64,000 nt of DNA, from assembly GCA_963765285.1 (NCBI GenBank), contig CAVXVR010000009.1, positions 124,001-188,000 on the forward strand. Reading direction: 5' to 3'. The stretch's first letter is position 1. Each line of letters starts with the position of its first letter. The notes below the pieces were generated by a model, which was not told the origin of the DNA, did not search any database, and saw only the letters and a list, made by a program, of their open reading frames with translations. This DNA is from CAVWZH01 sp963765285 (lineage in GTDB: Bacteria > Acidobacteriota > Terriglobia > Terriglobales > Acidobacteriaceae). The position numbers were made by a program, and so were the translations under genes. Below are positions 50,378-59,253 of the stretch, one piece after another.

Positions 50378-51385
50378 TCAAGCCGCGCTTTTCGGAGCTC
50401 GAAACGCCTTCTGCACCAGCGTATAGCGCGCTGCCCCCATCAACCCCGCGTCGTCATTCAGCACAATCTTCACCGGCATATCCTGCAGCAGAGTCCGCAT
50501 GCGGCCCTTGTCGAGAAACGATTCCATGAAAACCGGGTCCTCCATTTTCGGGACGATCCGGGCCGCAATGCTGCCCCCGAGAAAAATTCCGCCGGTCGAC
50601 ATGAAGTGCAAAGCGCAATTTCCTGTCTCCGCCCCATAAATGCTGACAAAAATGGTGAGTGCCAGGTCGCAAATCGGCACCTTCTTCTCCAGAGCCAGTT
50701 GCGAGATCAATGGCGGAGCATCCCGCGTCGCGCTCATCTGCTCCTTCAACCAGGCTGGCTCTTCTGCCTTGCCAGTGTCGCGAAGAAAGTCATAAATATT
50801 CTTGATGCCTGGCCCCGAAAGCAGCCGTTCGCAACTGATTCGTCCATACTTCTTCTGCAAATACTCCAGCAACTCAACTTGCAGATCATTGCGGGGCGCG
50901 AAATCTGCATGCCCGCCCTCACAAGCAAAGGGATGGTGCCGGAATCCATCCCAATACAATCCGGCGACTCCCAAGCCAGTCTGAGCTGAAATCACGGCGC
51001 GGTTTCCCTCCGCGTCCTCCGCGCCCGCGCTCAACGTCACGAAATCCTTCGATTCCAGCGCGTCGATTCCATACGCATAGGCCTCGAGATCGTTGATCAA
51101 CCCCACAGGGCTGATTTTGAGCTGTTGGGCCAACTCGCGAGAATCGATCGTCCAGGGAAGGTTGGAAATTTTGCTGCGCCCATTTCGCACCGGCCCAGCC
51201 ACTCCAAAACACGCGCTGTGCACCGCAATTCCTTCGGTCTTCACAAATTCGGCGATAATCTCTGCCAAGCCCGCGTGTTCCTGGCTGGGATAGGTCTTCT
51301 CCACCACCAGCTTTAGTTTGTTGGCCTCAGTATCAAACCCGGCGACCCGGACGACGGTTGCGCCAATGTCTCCTGCAAGTATCAT
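50378..51385 (-). CDS. glk: glucokinase
   Basis: I start at ATG 51385, which overlaps the zwf stop by 4 bp; the long frame upstream lies inside zwf. The 335 aa product has the phosphate-1 loop LAGDIGATVVRVAGF (residues 3-17), SACFGVAGPVRNGR, LINDLEAYAYG with the catalytic Asp, QTGLGVAGLYWDG and EGGHADFAPRND, which match the Glk (hexokinase-like) family, then GGIFLGGSIAARIVPK. It phosphorylates glucose for the zwf-encoded step. The operon zwf-glk makes 6-phosphogluconolactone from glucose in two steps. Confidence 0.92.
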   Translation of the reverse strand: MILAGDIGATVVRVAGFDTEANKLKLVVEKTYPSQEHAGLAEIIAEFVKTEGIAVHSACFGVAGPVRNGRSKISNLPWTIDSRELAQQLKISPVGLINDLEAYAYGIDALESKDFVTLSAGAEDAEGNRAVISAQTGLGVAGLYWDGFRHHPFACEGGHADFAPRNDLQVELLEYLQKKYGRISCERLLSGPGIKNIYDFLRDTGKAEEPAWLKEQMSATRDAPPLISQLALEKKVPICDLALTIFVSIYGAETGNCALHFMSTGGIFLGGSIAARIVPKMEDPVFMESFLDKGRMRTLLQDMPVKIVLNDDAGLMGAARYTLVQKAFRAPKSAA

Positions 51386-52914
51386 GCCTGCATTTTCCTC
51401 CATTGCCGGCCATCCTGCGCCAGCAGTTCTTCGGACTCTTTCGGACCCCACGAACCCGCGGCGTAGTTGGGAAATTTCTTCGGAGGAAGCGCCTTCCAGA
51501 CGTCCAGAATCGGGTCTACCACGCTCCAACCCGCTTCTACCATGTCCGCCCGCTGGAAGAGAGTGCCATCGCCGAGCATGCAGTCGTAGAGCAGAACTTC
51601 ATACCCAGTGTACGCTTCCTGCCCGAAGTACTTGGAGTACTCAAAATTCATGTCCACCGATCCCACGCGAAGAATCGGTCCGGGAATCTTGGCGCCGAAG
51701 CTGAGGGAAATCCCCTCCGCCGGTTCAATCTGGATCACCAGTTGGTTGCTGTGTGTATCCGCTGGAGTGTTCCGGAACAGCACGAAGGGAGTGCGCTTGA
51801 ACTGGATCGTGATCTCCGTGTGCCGCTGCGCCAGGCGTTTCCCAGTCCGCAGATAAAATGGCACTCCGGCCCAGCGCCAGTTGTCCAGATTCAGCTTGAG
51901 AGCCACAAACGTTTCCGTTCTCGATTCCGGCGCGACCCCGGGCTCGGATCGGTACGCCGGCACGGGCTGGCCATCTTCCACGCCCGCGCCATATTGCCCG
52001 CGGACACTGCTATGCAGCACCTCCTCGGAATCGGGAAGCTGAATCGAGTGCATAAGCTTGGCCTGCTCGTCATGCACCGCATCCGCCTGGAACGAAAGTG
52101 GCGCTTCCATCCCAATCAAACTCAGGAGCTGCATCATGTGGTTCGGCACCATATCCCGCAGCGTTCCGGTGCCGTCGAAATACCCGCCACGTAGTTCCAC
52201 CCCTACGGTCTCCGCATTGGTGATCTGCACATGATCGATGTAGCGCCGGTTCCAGATGGGCTCGAAAATCGCGTTGTCAAACCGGAACACCATGATGTTC
52301 TGCACCGTCTCTTTGCCCAGATAGTGGTCGATGCGAAAAATCTGGTTCTCCGCCAGCACCGCCTTGATGTCGCGGTTCAGCGCTTTGGCCGACTCCAGAT
52401 CATGCCCGAAGGGCTTCTCAATCACCACGCGCCGCCAGCATCCATTTTCCTGGTTCGCAAGTCCCGCCTGGCCTAACTGCTGCACAATGGGAGCAAAGAA
52501 TCTGGGCGCGACCGCCAGGTAGAAGAGATAGTTGCCCGCCGTATGGAAATCCGCGTCCACTGCTCCCAGCCTGGTTTTTAGGCTGGAAAACGTGGCGGGA
52601 TCCGCGAAATCTCCGCGCTCGTATTGCAGCCGTTGCCGGAACCACGTCCAGGCGTCGCCCCCATGATCGGTGGCGGGCACAAAGCTCGTGAGCTTGTCGC
52701 GAAATTGCTCGGGACTGAGATCGTCAAACGCCACACCCACGACAGCAAAATCCTCGGGCAGCAGTTTTTCCTTGGCCAGATTGAACAGCGACGGCACCAG
52801 CTTGCGCATGGTCAGGTCGCCGGAAGCCCCAAAAATCACCATGGCACACGGTCCCGCCGCCTTGCCCGGCTGGTTGGAATGCAATTGCTGATTTAGCGTC
52901 GCAGTGGTCGCCAT
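51382..52914 (-). CDS. zwf: glucose-6-phosphate 1-dehydrogenase
   Basis: The 510 aa NADP-dependent enzyme has the dinucleotide motif VIFGASGDLTMRKLVPSLFN (residues 26-45), the active-site stretch FRIDHYLGKETVQNIMVFRF with catalytic His neighbours, and YFDGTGTLRDMVPNHMMQLL and NWRWAGVPFYLRTGKRLAQR in the C-terminal domain. First step of the oxidative pentose phosphate pathway. Length is canonical. Its stop overlaps the glk start, so the pair is translationally coupled. Confidence 0.97.
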   Translation of the reverse strand: MATTATLNQQLHSNQPGKAAGPCAMVIFGASGDLTMRKLVPSLFNLAKEKLLPEDFAVVGVAFDDLSPEQFRDKLTSFVPATDHGGDAWTWFRQRLQYERGDFADPATFSSLKTRLGAVDADFHTAGNYLFYLAVAPRFFAPIVQQLGQAGLANQENGCWRRVVIEKPFGHDLESAKALNRDIKAVLAENQIFRIDHYLGKETVQNIMVFRFDNAIFEPIWNRRYIDHVQITNAETVGVELRGGYFDGTGTLRDMVPNHMMQLLSLIGMEAPLSFQADAVHDEQAKLMHSIQLPDSEEVLHSSVRGQYGAGVEDGQPVPAYRSEPGVAPESRTETFVALKLNLDNWRWAGVPFYLRTGKRLAQRHTEITIQFKRTPFVLFRNTPADTHSNQLVIQIEPAEGISLSFGAKIPGPILRVGSVDMNFEYSKYFGQEAYTGYEVLLYDCMLGDGTLFQRADMVEAGWSVVDPILDVWKALPPKKFPNYAAGSWGPKESEELLAQDGRQWRKMQA

Positions 52915-53134
52915 GGGCCTCTCGTTGTAAGGGTGAAAACCGGAGTCCGCCTCGTGAGCAGCGAACCATTGTAGGGGAAGTTCCGCAGATATGCATCACG
53001 CGGAGAAATCATGGTCCGCGAGACAGTCGCTCCGAATCGTGCCACAGGCCTACAACCCGGTCCCCGATTGATTCCTACTGTGTTGACCCTATTCTAAGTT
53101 TCGCTCGGGAAAGATACTTTGCTGGAACACCACC

Positions 53135-53341
53135 ATGTCAGAATCCGACAAGACCAGCCGCAGCCCCGAGGAACTGCAGAACGAACTCAGACGGCTAATG
53201 CTGAAACACATCGAGAGTTTAAAAAGAGAGACCTTCGGCGGACTCAGCAAAGAGGAAGTCCGCCAACAGGAGGAGGCACTCAAGCGCATCCGCGAGTTGT
53301 CCGCTGATTTTATCGCCGCTTTGAAACGGGAGCGCCGGTAG
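53135..53341 (+). CDS. small coiled-coil protein, unknown function
   Basis: The 68 aa product is highly charged and helical (EELQNELRRLMLKHIESLKR, then EEVRQQEEALKRIRELSADF) without Cys or membrane segments. Codon use is like genuine genes, and the helix has a clear heptad pattern. The ribosome site is weak. It stands between zwf (divergent) and the nitroreductase-type gene. Function unknown. Confidence 0.55.
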   Translation: MSESDKTSRSPEELQNELRRLMLKHIESLKRETFGGLSKEEVRQQEEALKRIRELSADFIAALKRERR

Positions 53342-53539
53342 TTTTGGTTCGGCGATGGTCAGACCCAAACCCACTCTCTTGCCGCAGTCTGGCGATGACT
53401 TTGGTCGCGGGAAAGGCGCGATTTTGCCGTTGTTCTTCACACCTTTGAGAAAACCCCTGTGGGGGTCATGGTGGCCGCTTTCGCCGCTGCGATTGCCGTC
53501 GTTCGCGATGGCGTTCGGCGCCACCCTTAACACCAAAGA

Positions 53540-53902
53540 TCAACTGATTTGAGCGATAACAGCAACGTCGAACTTGGAATAGTACTGTTTCACGTCGCCG
53601 GCCCCGTACTTGGCGCGGAATTTTTCGACCACGGACGACACTTCTTTCGCCTCAGTGACCGGAACAGCCTTGACCTCAGCCGCCGCCCCGCGGACATCGA
53701 CCCGAAGTTTCGGGTTCTTGATTATGTTCTTGTACCACTGCGTGTCGGAGCCTTGCACTGGCAGGAGATAAAGCGTACCGTCCCCCACTACGAACCACAC
53801 CGGGATTGAGATGGCGCGTCCGGATTTTCTTCCGATCACGGTGATGTCAATTTCCCGAGATCGGGAGAGGCGGTCTTTCAATGCATCGTTCCGCGTTGGC
53901 AT
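53540..53902 (-). CDS. PNPOx-like/DDN-type flavin- or F420-dependent reductase
   Basis: The 120 aa product has the split beta-barrel layout of short deazaflavin-dependent nitroreductases (DUF385/DDN): ITVIGRKSGRAISIPVWFVV, LYLLPVQGSDTQWYKNIIKN, PKLRVDVRGAAAEV and FRAKYGAGDVKQYY. The GRKSG..R..PVW phrase is typical. Whether it uses F420 or another flavin is unknown; no F420 biosynthesis gene is in the window. It lies 24 bp upstream (in transcription, after) of the SPFH gene end and may be cotranscribed with it. Confidence 0.82.
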   Translation of the reverse strand: MPTRNDALKDRLSRSREIDITVIGRKSGRAISIPVWFVVGDGTLYLLPVQGSDTQWYKNIIKNPKLRVDVRGAAAEVKAVPVTEAKEVSSVVEKFRAKYGAGDVKQYYSKFDVAVIAQIS

Positions 53903-53926
53903 GTGCAGAATCCTGCGCTTAGGGCC

Positions 53927-54851
53927 TCACTGCGTCGTCGCGCCCTTCTGCCCAATCATCACCGCATCCTGCATCTGGTGGAACAATTCGCCAATCGCCG
54001 ACGGGGAATGGGATACAAATAGCGTGTTCGTCTTGTCCTGCGCTCCGATTTCTTTCATCGTGTCAAGGTATTGAGTCACGAACACCAACATCATGACGTC
54101 CCGGGGTGTTGTACCCTCGACCGCCGCAGAAAAAGTTTTCCACCGATTGCTTGAGCCCTTCAATAATCGCTTTGCGCTGGTTGGCGATGCCTTGGCCCTG
54201 TAACGCCTTGCTCTCCGATTCCGCTTCGGCCTGCTTTACTTTCAGAATCTTCTCGGCCTCACCACGCGCGGCCGCCGCCACTTGTTCGCGTTGCGCTGCG
54301 TTGATCTCGTTCATGGCGGCTTTCACTTTTTCGTCCGGCTTGATGTCGGTCACCAGCGCTTGATCGATCGCGTATCCATAGGTCTTCATCACGTCGTCCA
54401 GGCCTTCGCGAATCGCCACCGCAATGTCGGACTGCTGCAGGAACGTATCGTCAAGGTTCATCTTGGGCACGTGTCCCAAAATCACATTGAACACATAAGA
54501 AGAAATCTGCTGCGTCGGATTCGCGAGCTTATAGAAGGCTTCGTAAACCTTATCGGGAATCACGTGGTACTGCACAGAAACTGGAATTCTCACGAACACG
54601 TTGTCTTTCGTCTTGGTCTCGACATCGAGCGAGAGTTGCTGCACCCGCAAGTCGATGCGGCCCGCGATCTGGTCCAGCCACGGCACCTTGAAGTTGATCC
54701 CGGCAGTCGCCACGCGCAGAAACTTTCCCATGCGCTGAATCACCGCCGCTTCGGCCGTAGTTACCTGGAAAAATCCGCTGAAGATCGTTCCCAGCACGAA
54801 CACCGCCACCACTGCGTAGAACAAGAACAGCATCGCCTGACCAGCGTCCAT
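53927..54851 (-). pseudogene. SPFH/band 7 membrane protein, single-base frameshift in an A5 run
   Basis: Start is ATG 54851 after GGAGG. The first ~260 residues contain one N-terminal helix (MLFLFYAVVAVFVLGTIFSG), the SPFH domain (VTTAEAAVIQRMGKFLRVAT, then DLRVQQLSLDVETKTKDNVF) and an Ala/Glu coiled coil (EQVAAAARGEAEKILKVKQA). The frame then shifts. The other frame supplies SAAVEGTTPRDVMMLVFVTQ, YLDTMKEIGAQDKTNTLFVS and a normal C-terminus. Removing one base of the run at 54130-54134 joins them as QSVENFSAAVEGTTPRDV, giving about 307 aa. Such proteins form membrane microdomain scaffolds. Confidence 0.88.
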
Positions 54852-54974
54852 GCCGAATCCTCCACGACCGCTTTTCCACCGGATCAAAACAGCAGTTTCA
54901 TCGCCCAGTAGAGCACCGGAACCCACTCGTGACAATTGTTAGGGGAGTTTCCTGCTCTCACGGTCGCCGGCTGG

Positions 54975-54994
54975 GGCACGGCTTTAGCCGTGCC
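54975..54994. repeat. perfect 8-bp hairpin with TTTA loop
   Basis: GGCACGGC-TTTA-GCCGTGCC lies between the VWA and SPFH genes. A related hairpin with the same GCTTTAGC centre (CGTGAGC-TTTA-GCTCGCG, 47953-47970) follows the ATL gene. Neither has a T-run. They may be REP-like elements. Confidence 0.6.
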
Positions 54995-55036
54995 GATCCG
55001 GGGCAAAAGACATTCGGCCTTTAGCTCCTGAGGGCG

Positions 55037-56209
55037 CTATCGATCGGCGTAATAACCCTCGCGCGTCTGCACGCTGAGGTCTTTCCCTTTGGCCACGAGC
55101 TGAATCTTGTGATACCCGGCCGCGGCCGCTCCACCGCGATCCGGTGTGTAACCCAGGCTGTACTGGTTGCGTAGTTCTTCCTCGATCTGGGCATAGATTT
55201 CGTCGACCGAATTTTTCTTGGACGCTTCAAACATCCGTCCGCCAGTCTCTTTCGAAATCCGCTCAAGAATCTTCTTGCCGTCGACCCGTTGCTCCTGCTG
55301 AGGATATCTGCGCCCTCCGCCGTGCCGCCCCATTCCGCCTCCGCCCATTCCGGGGCCACCCATGCCCGGGCCGCCATAACCACCGTGGCTGCCGTAGGCC
55401 TCGTCATCTTTGAACAGGATGCAGTAGACGACCGTATCCGCCCGCTGCGCTGTCTCGATGGCGTACTCCAGCGTTTCCTTGCTGCCACGATCCACGCCGT
55501 CGGAGAGAATGATCAGCGCTTTGCGTCCGGTCTGCTTCTTCATCAATTCGTCAGACCCTAAGTAAACTGCGTCGTACAACAAGGTTCCGGCCCCACTGTG
55601 CCTGCCGCCGCCGCGTCCTGACCGCGGCCCGGAATCAGACGGATCGCTTGAACTGGTCTGGGTGAACTGTGGAGTCTGCAGGTGCCCCAGGGCAGTCTCC
55701 AGCTTTTCATGCGATGAAGTGAGATCCTGCAGCAGTTCCACCTCGCGGTCGAAATGGATGATGAATGCTTTGTCCCTGTCAGCGCGAACCATCTGATCGA
55801 GAAAGCTGTGGCTCGCGCTGCGTTCCTCGTCGAGCACGCGCCGCTGGCTCAGGCTGGTATCGACCAGCAGGCCGAGCGTGAGCGGAAGGTCACTCTCCTT
55901 GGCGAAATAATGAATGTTCTGCGGACGGCCATCCTCGCTAAGTGTGAAATCGTCTTTGTTCAGGTTGGGGATAATTTTTCCGTGCTTGTCCCGCACCGTG
56001 GCCAGCACATTAACCACGTTGACCTGGACTGAGAGTGTGGTCGCCGCCGGGGCTTGGGTTTCCGACGAAGGAGCCGCTGAGCCTGTTTCGTTCTTGGTTT
56101 GTGCCGCGACAGGTTCGGGCGCTGCCCCTGAGAAGCCCAAGAATAGGAAAAGGCCGAGGACGCCGATCTTTAGTGAACTGCGTTTTGTGGAGCGACAGGC
56201 AGCATTCAT
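55037..56209 (-). CDS. secreted VWFA-domain protein (Acidobacterial type)
   Basis: The 390 aa product has an N-terminal export signal (residues ~14-36) and an acidobacterial VWFA-related layout: LSVQVNVVNVLATVRDKHGK, a conserved LNKDDFTLSEDGRPQNIHYF strand pair and then the VWA domain. Metal-site (MIDAS) residues are in LLVDTSLSQRR (DxSxS) and LIILSDGVDRGSKE. A Gly/Met-rich loop (about 278-305; GGPGMGGPGMGGGGMGRHGG) interrupts the domain before the helix KILERISKETGGRMFEA. It ends YSLGYTPDR, the typical tail. Likely a periplasmic or surface binding protein; partner unknown. Confidence 0.9.
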   Translation of the reverse strand: MNAACRSTKRSSLKIGVLGLFLFLGFSGAAPEPVAAQTKNETGSAAPSSETQAPAATTLSVQVNVVNVLATVRDKHGKIIPNLNKDDFTLSEDGRPQNIHYFAKESDLPLTLGLLVDTSLSQRRVLDEERSASHSFLDQMVRADRDKAFIIHFDREVELLQDLTSSHEKLETALGHLQTPQFTQTSSSDPSDSGPRSGRGGGRHSGAGTLLYDAVYLGSDELMKKQTGRKALIILSDGVDRGSKETLEYAIETAQRADTVVYCILFKDDEAYGSHGGYGGPGMGGPGMGGGGMGRHGGGRRYPQQEQRVDGKKILERISKETGGRMFEASKKNSVDEIYAQIEEELRNQYSLGYTPDRGGAAAAGYHKIQLVAKGKDLSVQTREGYYADR

Positions 56210-56617
56210 TTTAGGGTTTGTAACCTTGGGCCGCCCTCACCGGATGGGGGCGGCAAATACCTTCACTCTCTTGCTCTTTATACCCAGTCAGATTGCAAGG
56301 GGGAAAGGGATGGTTGTAAAGCAGACCGTAAAGGTTTGTAAATGCGACGCTGTCTGAAGGGGTTGCGCTTGTCGCGCAAAACGAACCAAGCCGAAAAGCG
56401 GCGGCATATGAAAGCCCGGCACGCCAATGACGGGAAGAAGGGAGAGACGTGGGCCCAACACGAGACCGGACGGCACGCTTCAGTTCTGAAGCGCCGCAGA
56501 TTGTTGGAGGACGGGGTGGGAATCGAACCCGACGATGACCGCGGATCGACGCTCTATCCTCGGCACTGCTTCCTGTAGAATGTCGATCACTTTATTCGAT
56601 CTTGGCGGCGCTCAAAA
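56210..56617. other. intergenic region with a degenerate tRNA-like stretch
   Basis: About 400 bp with no supported gene. On the minus strand 56505-56580 it contains GGATAGAGCG (D-arm-like) and GGGTTCGATTCCC (T-arm-like) followed by ACCCCGTCCTCCA. A matching 5' acceptor strand is missing and the anticodon arm does not fold cleanly, so a functional tRNA is not supported. Confidence 0.5.
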
Positions 56618-57826
56618 ATGATCACGCTCTCCGACGTCCAATCCGCTCTGACCCGGATTCGCAAATCCATCCCGGTCTCGCCCTGCTCGCGCTCCGAGAC
56701 TTTTTCCGGGCTGACCGGAAATTCTGTCTTTCTGAAACTCGAGAACCTGCAGCGTACTGGCGCCTATAAAGAGCGGGGAGCCTTAAACAAGCTACTCAGC
56801 TTGAATGAAGACGAGCGATCGCACGGCGTGATTGCGGCCTCGGCAGGCAATCATGCGCAGGCGGTTTCCTATCACGCTGCCCGCCTGGGAATTCGCGCCA
56901 CGATATGCATGCCGCTCACGACGCCGCTGATCAAAGTGTCAGCCACGCGCGGCTATGGAGCCAACGTCGTACTCGAAGGCGCAAATTACGATGAGGCCTG
57001 CGAAGAGGCTATGCAGCGCAGCCAGCGTGATCACCTGACTTTTGTTCACGCTTTTGACGACGACGTGGTCATCGCCGGGCAGGGAACTCTCGGGCTTGAG
57101 TTGCTGGAACAGCATCCCGATCTTGATGCGGTGGTGGTGCCCATCGGGGGCGGCGGGCTGATCGCGGGAATCGCTTGCGCACTGAAGGAAACCAATCCCA
57201 AGCTCCAGGTCTTCGGAGTTGAGCCGGCTCGGTTGCCTTCGATGAAGGCCGCCATCGAAGACGGCGCGCCCGTCGCCTTACCCGCGGCCGTCACCATCGC
57301 TGATGGCATCGCAGTCCGCCGCGCCGGCACGCGGACGTTTCCTCTCGTCCGCAAGTACGTCGATGACATTGTCACGGTGGAAGAGGAAGAAATCGCCAAC
57401 GCGATTCTGCTTCTCCTCGAAAACGAAAAGACTCTGGCGGAGGGCGCTGGCGCCGCGGCCACTGCCGCCCTGCTGAACCGTCGCGTCTCTCTCTCGGGCA
57501 AGAAAATTATTGCGCTGGTCAGCGGCGGCAACATTGATGTGACTTTGCTGTCGCGCATCATCGAACGCGGCATGGTCAAAGACGGACGCCTCGTGCGCCT
57601 GCGCATTCATCTTCCTGACTATCCTGGCGCACTGCATGGGCTGACGGGAATTCTGGCGAAGCATCGCGCCAACATCGTGGAGACTGCTTACGATCGCGCC
57701 TACCACGGAGTCAACCTGGGCGAGACCACGATTGAAATCACCATGGAGACTCGTGGCCGCGAGCACATCGCCGAGCTGCTTGCGGCGCTGACCGCAGGCG
57801 GCTACGCGCACGAAAGAATTTTGTGA
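56618..57826 (+). CDS. ilvA: threonine ammonia-lyase with C-terminal ACT domain
   Basis: The 402 aa PLP enzyme has the Schiff-base Lys51 in QRTGAYKERGA, GVIAASAGNHAQAVSYHAAR, the Gly loop VPIGGGGLIAGIACAL and SGGNIDVTLL. Residues ~330-402 form a single ACT domain (HLPDYPGALHGLTGILAKHR), a site for feedback by branched-chain amino acids. Length and one ACT domain resemble the ~400 aa class rather than the 514 aa E. coli IlvA. It makes 2-oxobutanoate from threonine. It has no operon partner. The gene could also be called tdcB. Confidence 0.93.
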   Translation: MITLSDVQSALTRIRKSIPVSPCSRSETFSGLTGNSVFLKLENLQRTGAYKERGALNKLLSLNEDERSHGVIAASAGNHAQAVSYHAARLGIRATICMPLTTPLIKVSATRGYGANVVLEGANYDEACEEAMQRSQRDHLTFVHAFDDDVVIAGQGTLGLELLEQHPDLDAVVVPIGGGGLIAGIACALKETNPKLQVFGVEPARLPSMKAAIEDGAPVALPAAVTIADGIAVRRAGTRTFPLVRKYVDDIVTVEEEEIANAILLLLENEKTLAEGAGAAATAALLNRRVSLSGKKIIALVSGGNIDVTLLSRIIERGMVKDGRLVRLRIHLPDYPGALHGLTGILAKHRANIVETAYDRAYHGVNLGETTIEITMETRGREHIAELLAALTAGGYAHERIL

Positions 57827-58206
57827 CGTGTAGGCGCGGGCGTCCGTGCCCGTGCTGGGCGCCAATCTACCGTGTCATCCTGAGGAAGTGGAGGCGGGCG
57901 CGGAGGGCACGCCTCCCGACGAAGGACCTATGCAAGTATGTGGCTCCGGGTCTGCTTCTCGCAAAAAAAGCGCGAAACGGGTACCCCGGCACCCCAGTGC
58001 CCCCCCAGATTTCTCCGTTTGGTATGACAGTGGTACGCGGTGTTGATAATCGGGGGCAAAACCCCGCCCCCAAGAGGAGTTTGGACGGGGCACCCTGCGG
58101 GGCGTCAGGGGCTTGTATTTTTCCACAGAAAAGCTTAAACAGACATCTTGCCAGGCGGCCGTCCGGTATGTAGGGTAGGCGGTAGCGCCAGCTAGGAGGA
58201 ACCCCC
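57827..58206. other. intergenic region, no gene seen
   Basis: About 380 bp after ilvA. It begins with GTCATCCTGAGGAAGTGG and contains runs such as GCCCCCCCAG and GGGGCAAAACCCCGCCCCC, which resemble dispersed intergenic elements common in this phylum. Spurious frames on both strands have no start signals. A second copy is not seen in this window. Confidence 0.45.
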
Positions 58207-58449
58207 ATGGATTCTTTTCATCGCAAGGCCCAGCATCGAGATAGCCTCACCGGACACGAATGCCGCTTCTGCAAACGAGCCGACCCGGAGTTCGGGAAAC
58301 GGGATCCGCTCGATCGGATGGTTCGCTCGGAACTGAGTGACGCCGCCACGGCGCACATGACGGAAAACGGCTACGCCAGGCATCGCATGCTGGAAATTGA
58401 AGTCCGGCTGGATGCCCCGCAGTTCGGCCTGTTGTCGAATGTTGCCTGA
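58207..58449 (+). CDS. small cytosolic protein, unknown function
   Basis: The 80 aa product starts at ATG after a strong AGGAGG with 7-base spacing. It holds one CxxC pair (HECRFCKRADPEFGKRD) and a charged helical second half (DAATAHMTENGYARHRMLEI). It could bind a metal ion with His and Asp residues nearby. No family recognised. Confidence 0.55.
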   Translation: MDSFHRKAQHRDSLTGHECRFCKRADPEFGKRDPLDRMVRSELSDAATAHMTENGYARHRMLEIEVRLDAPQFGLLSNVA

Positions 58450-58690
58450 GAAGGTTACGGCCCGATTCGCACGTCCAAACCCAACTACTCTTAAGTTCCC
58501 GTGTTCTCGCCCGAACTGCAGGAATGGGGACTTATGCCATGGACTTAAACCTGAGGCTTATTTGCCACAGTTCTTTGTTCTCAGTTCTCAGCTAGGGAAG
58601 AGTACGTGGCTCGTGAATGTCCCCGCCTTGTCTCTCCAAAAGCGGGAGAGACAAGGACAGGGCACCCTCGCCGAAATCTTAAAGGCTGGC

Positions 58691-59068
58691 TTATTCGTGC
58701 TTGTCTTTGGCGATGGTCCGGCTGATGCGGTTCTGCTGACGGTTGATGCCTCTCTGCTCGGCCTTGGTCAAGTGGCCGTTGTTCTTCGCCATGTCTTTCT
58801 GCTCACGGTTCTGGACGGCCGTTTCACGCTTTTCAAGATGGGCCGCCTGGTTCGGAGTCAGCTTGTCATTCTTAATGCCGTTGGCGATGCGGTTCTGCTG
58901 GTTCTGTTCGCGCTGGTTGACTTCGTTCACGCGCGGATGACCGGGATCGACCACGCCCGGACCGGCGCCGGAGGTGTTGCTGGTTGCGGTTTGAGCGACG
59001 GCGGATCCAGCTAGAAGGAAGCCGCCCGCCGCAAGGATCAACAGCGAGTTGGTGATTTTGTTGGTCAT
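58691..59068 (-). CDS. secreted basic Asn/Gln-rich protein
   Basis: The 125 aa product starts with a signal peptide (residues ~1-26; SLLILAAGGFLLAGSAVAQ). The mature part is polar and helical with repeats of the type QNRIANGIKNDKLTPNQAAH and QNRISRTIAKDKHE, rich in Asn, Gln, Lys and Arg, with no Cys. Similar exported proteins are frequent in Acidobacteriota genomes. Probably periplasmic; function unknown. Confidence 0.75.
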   Translation of the reverse strand: MTNKITNSLLILAAGGFLLAGSAVAQTATSNTSGAGPGVVDPGHPRVNEVNQREQNQQNRIANGIKNDKLTPNQAAHLEKRETAVQNREQKDMAKNNGHLTKAEQRGINRQQNRISRTIAKDKHE

Positions 59069-59253
59069 ACGATGGTTAAACCCTCGGTGGAGAGGTTAGT
59101 TCTAAAGTATTAGCCGATCCTAGGTTACGAAAGGGTGTGAACGTGCGAGGTTAGCGACGTGAGGCAGCGCACGCGAGATCCTGCGCTCCACCTGAAGAGC
59201 GGCTGCGCTCGGGATGACGTCTGTTTTGGAGGTCGGTCTTGATTGCCCCGAAA

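Noticed and set aside
56505..56580. functional tRNA-Arg or tRNA-Sec
   Set aside because: The acceptor stem lacks its 5' strand and the anticodon loop would have eight bases; at best a remnant.
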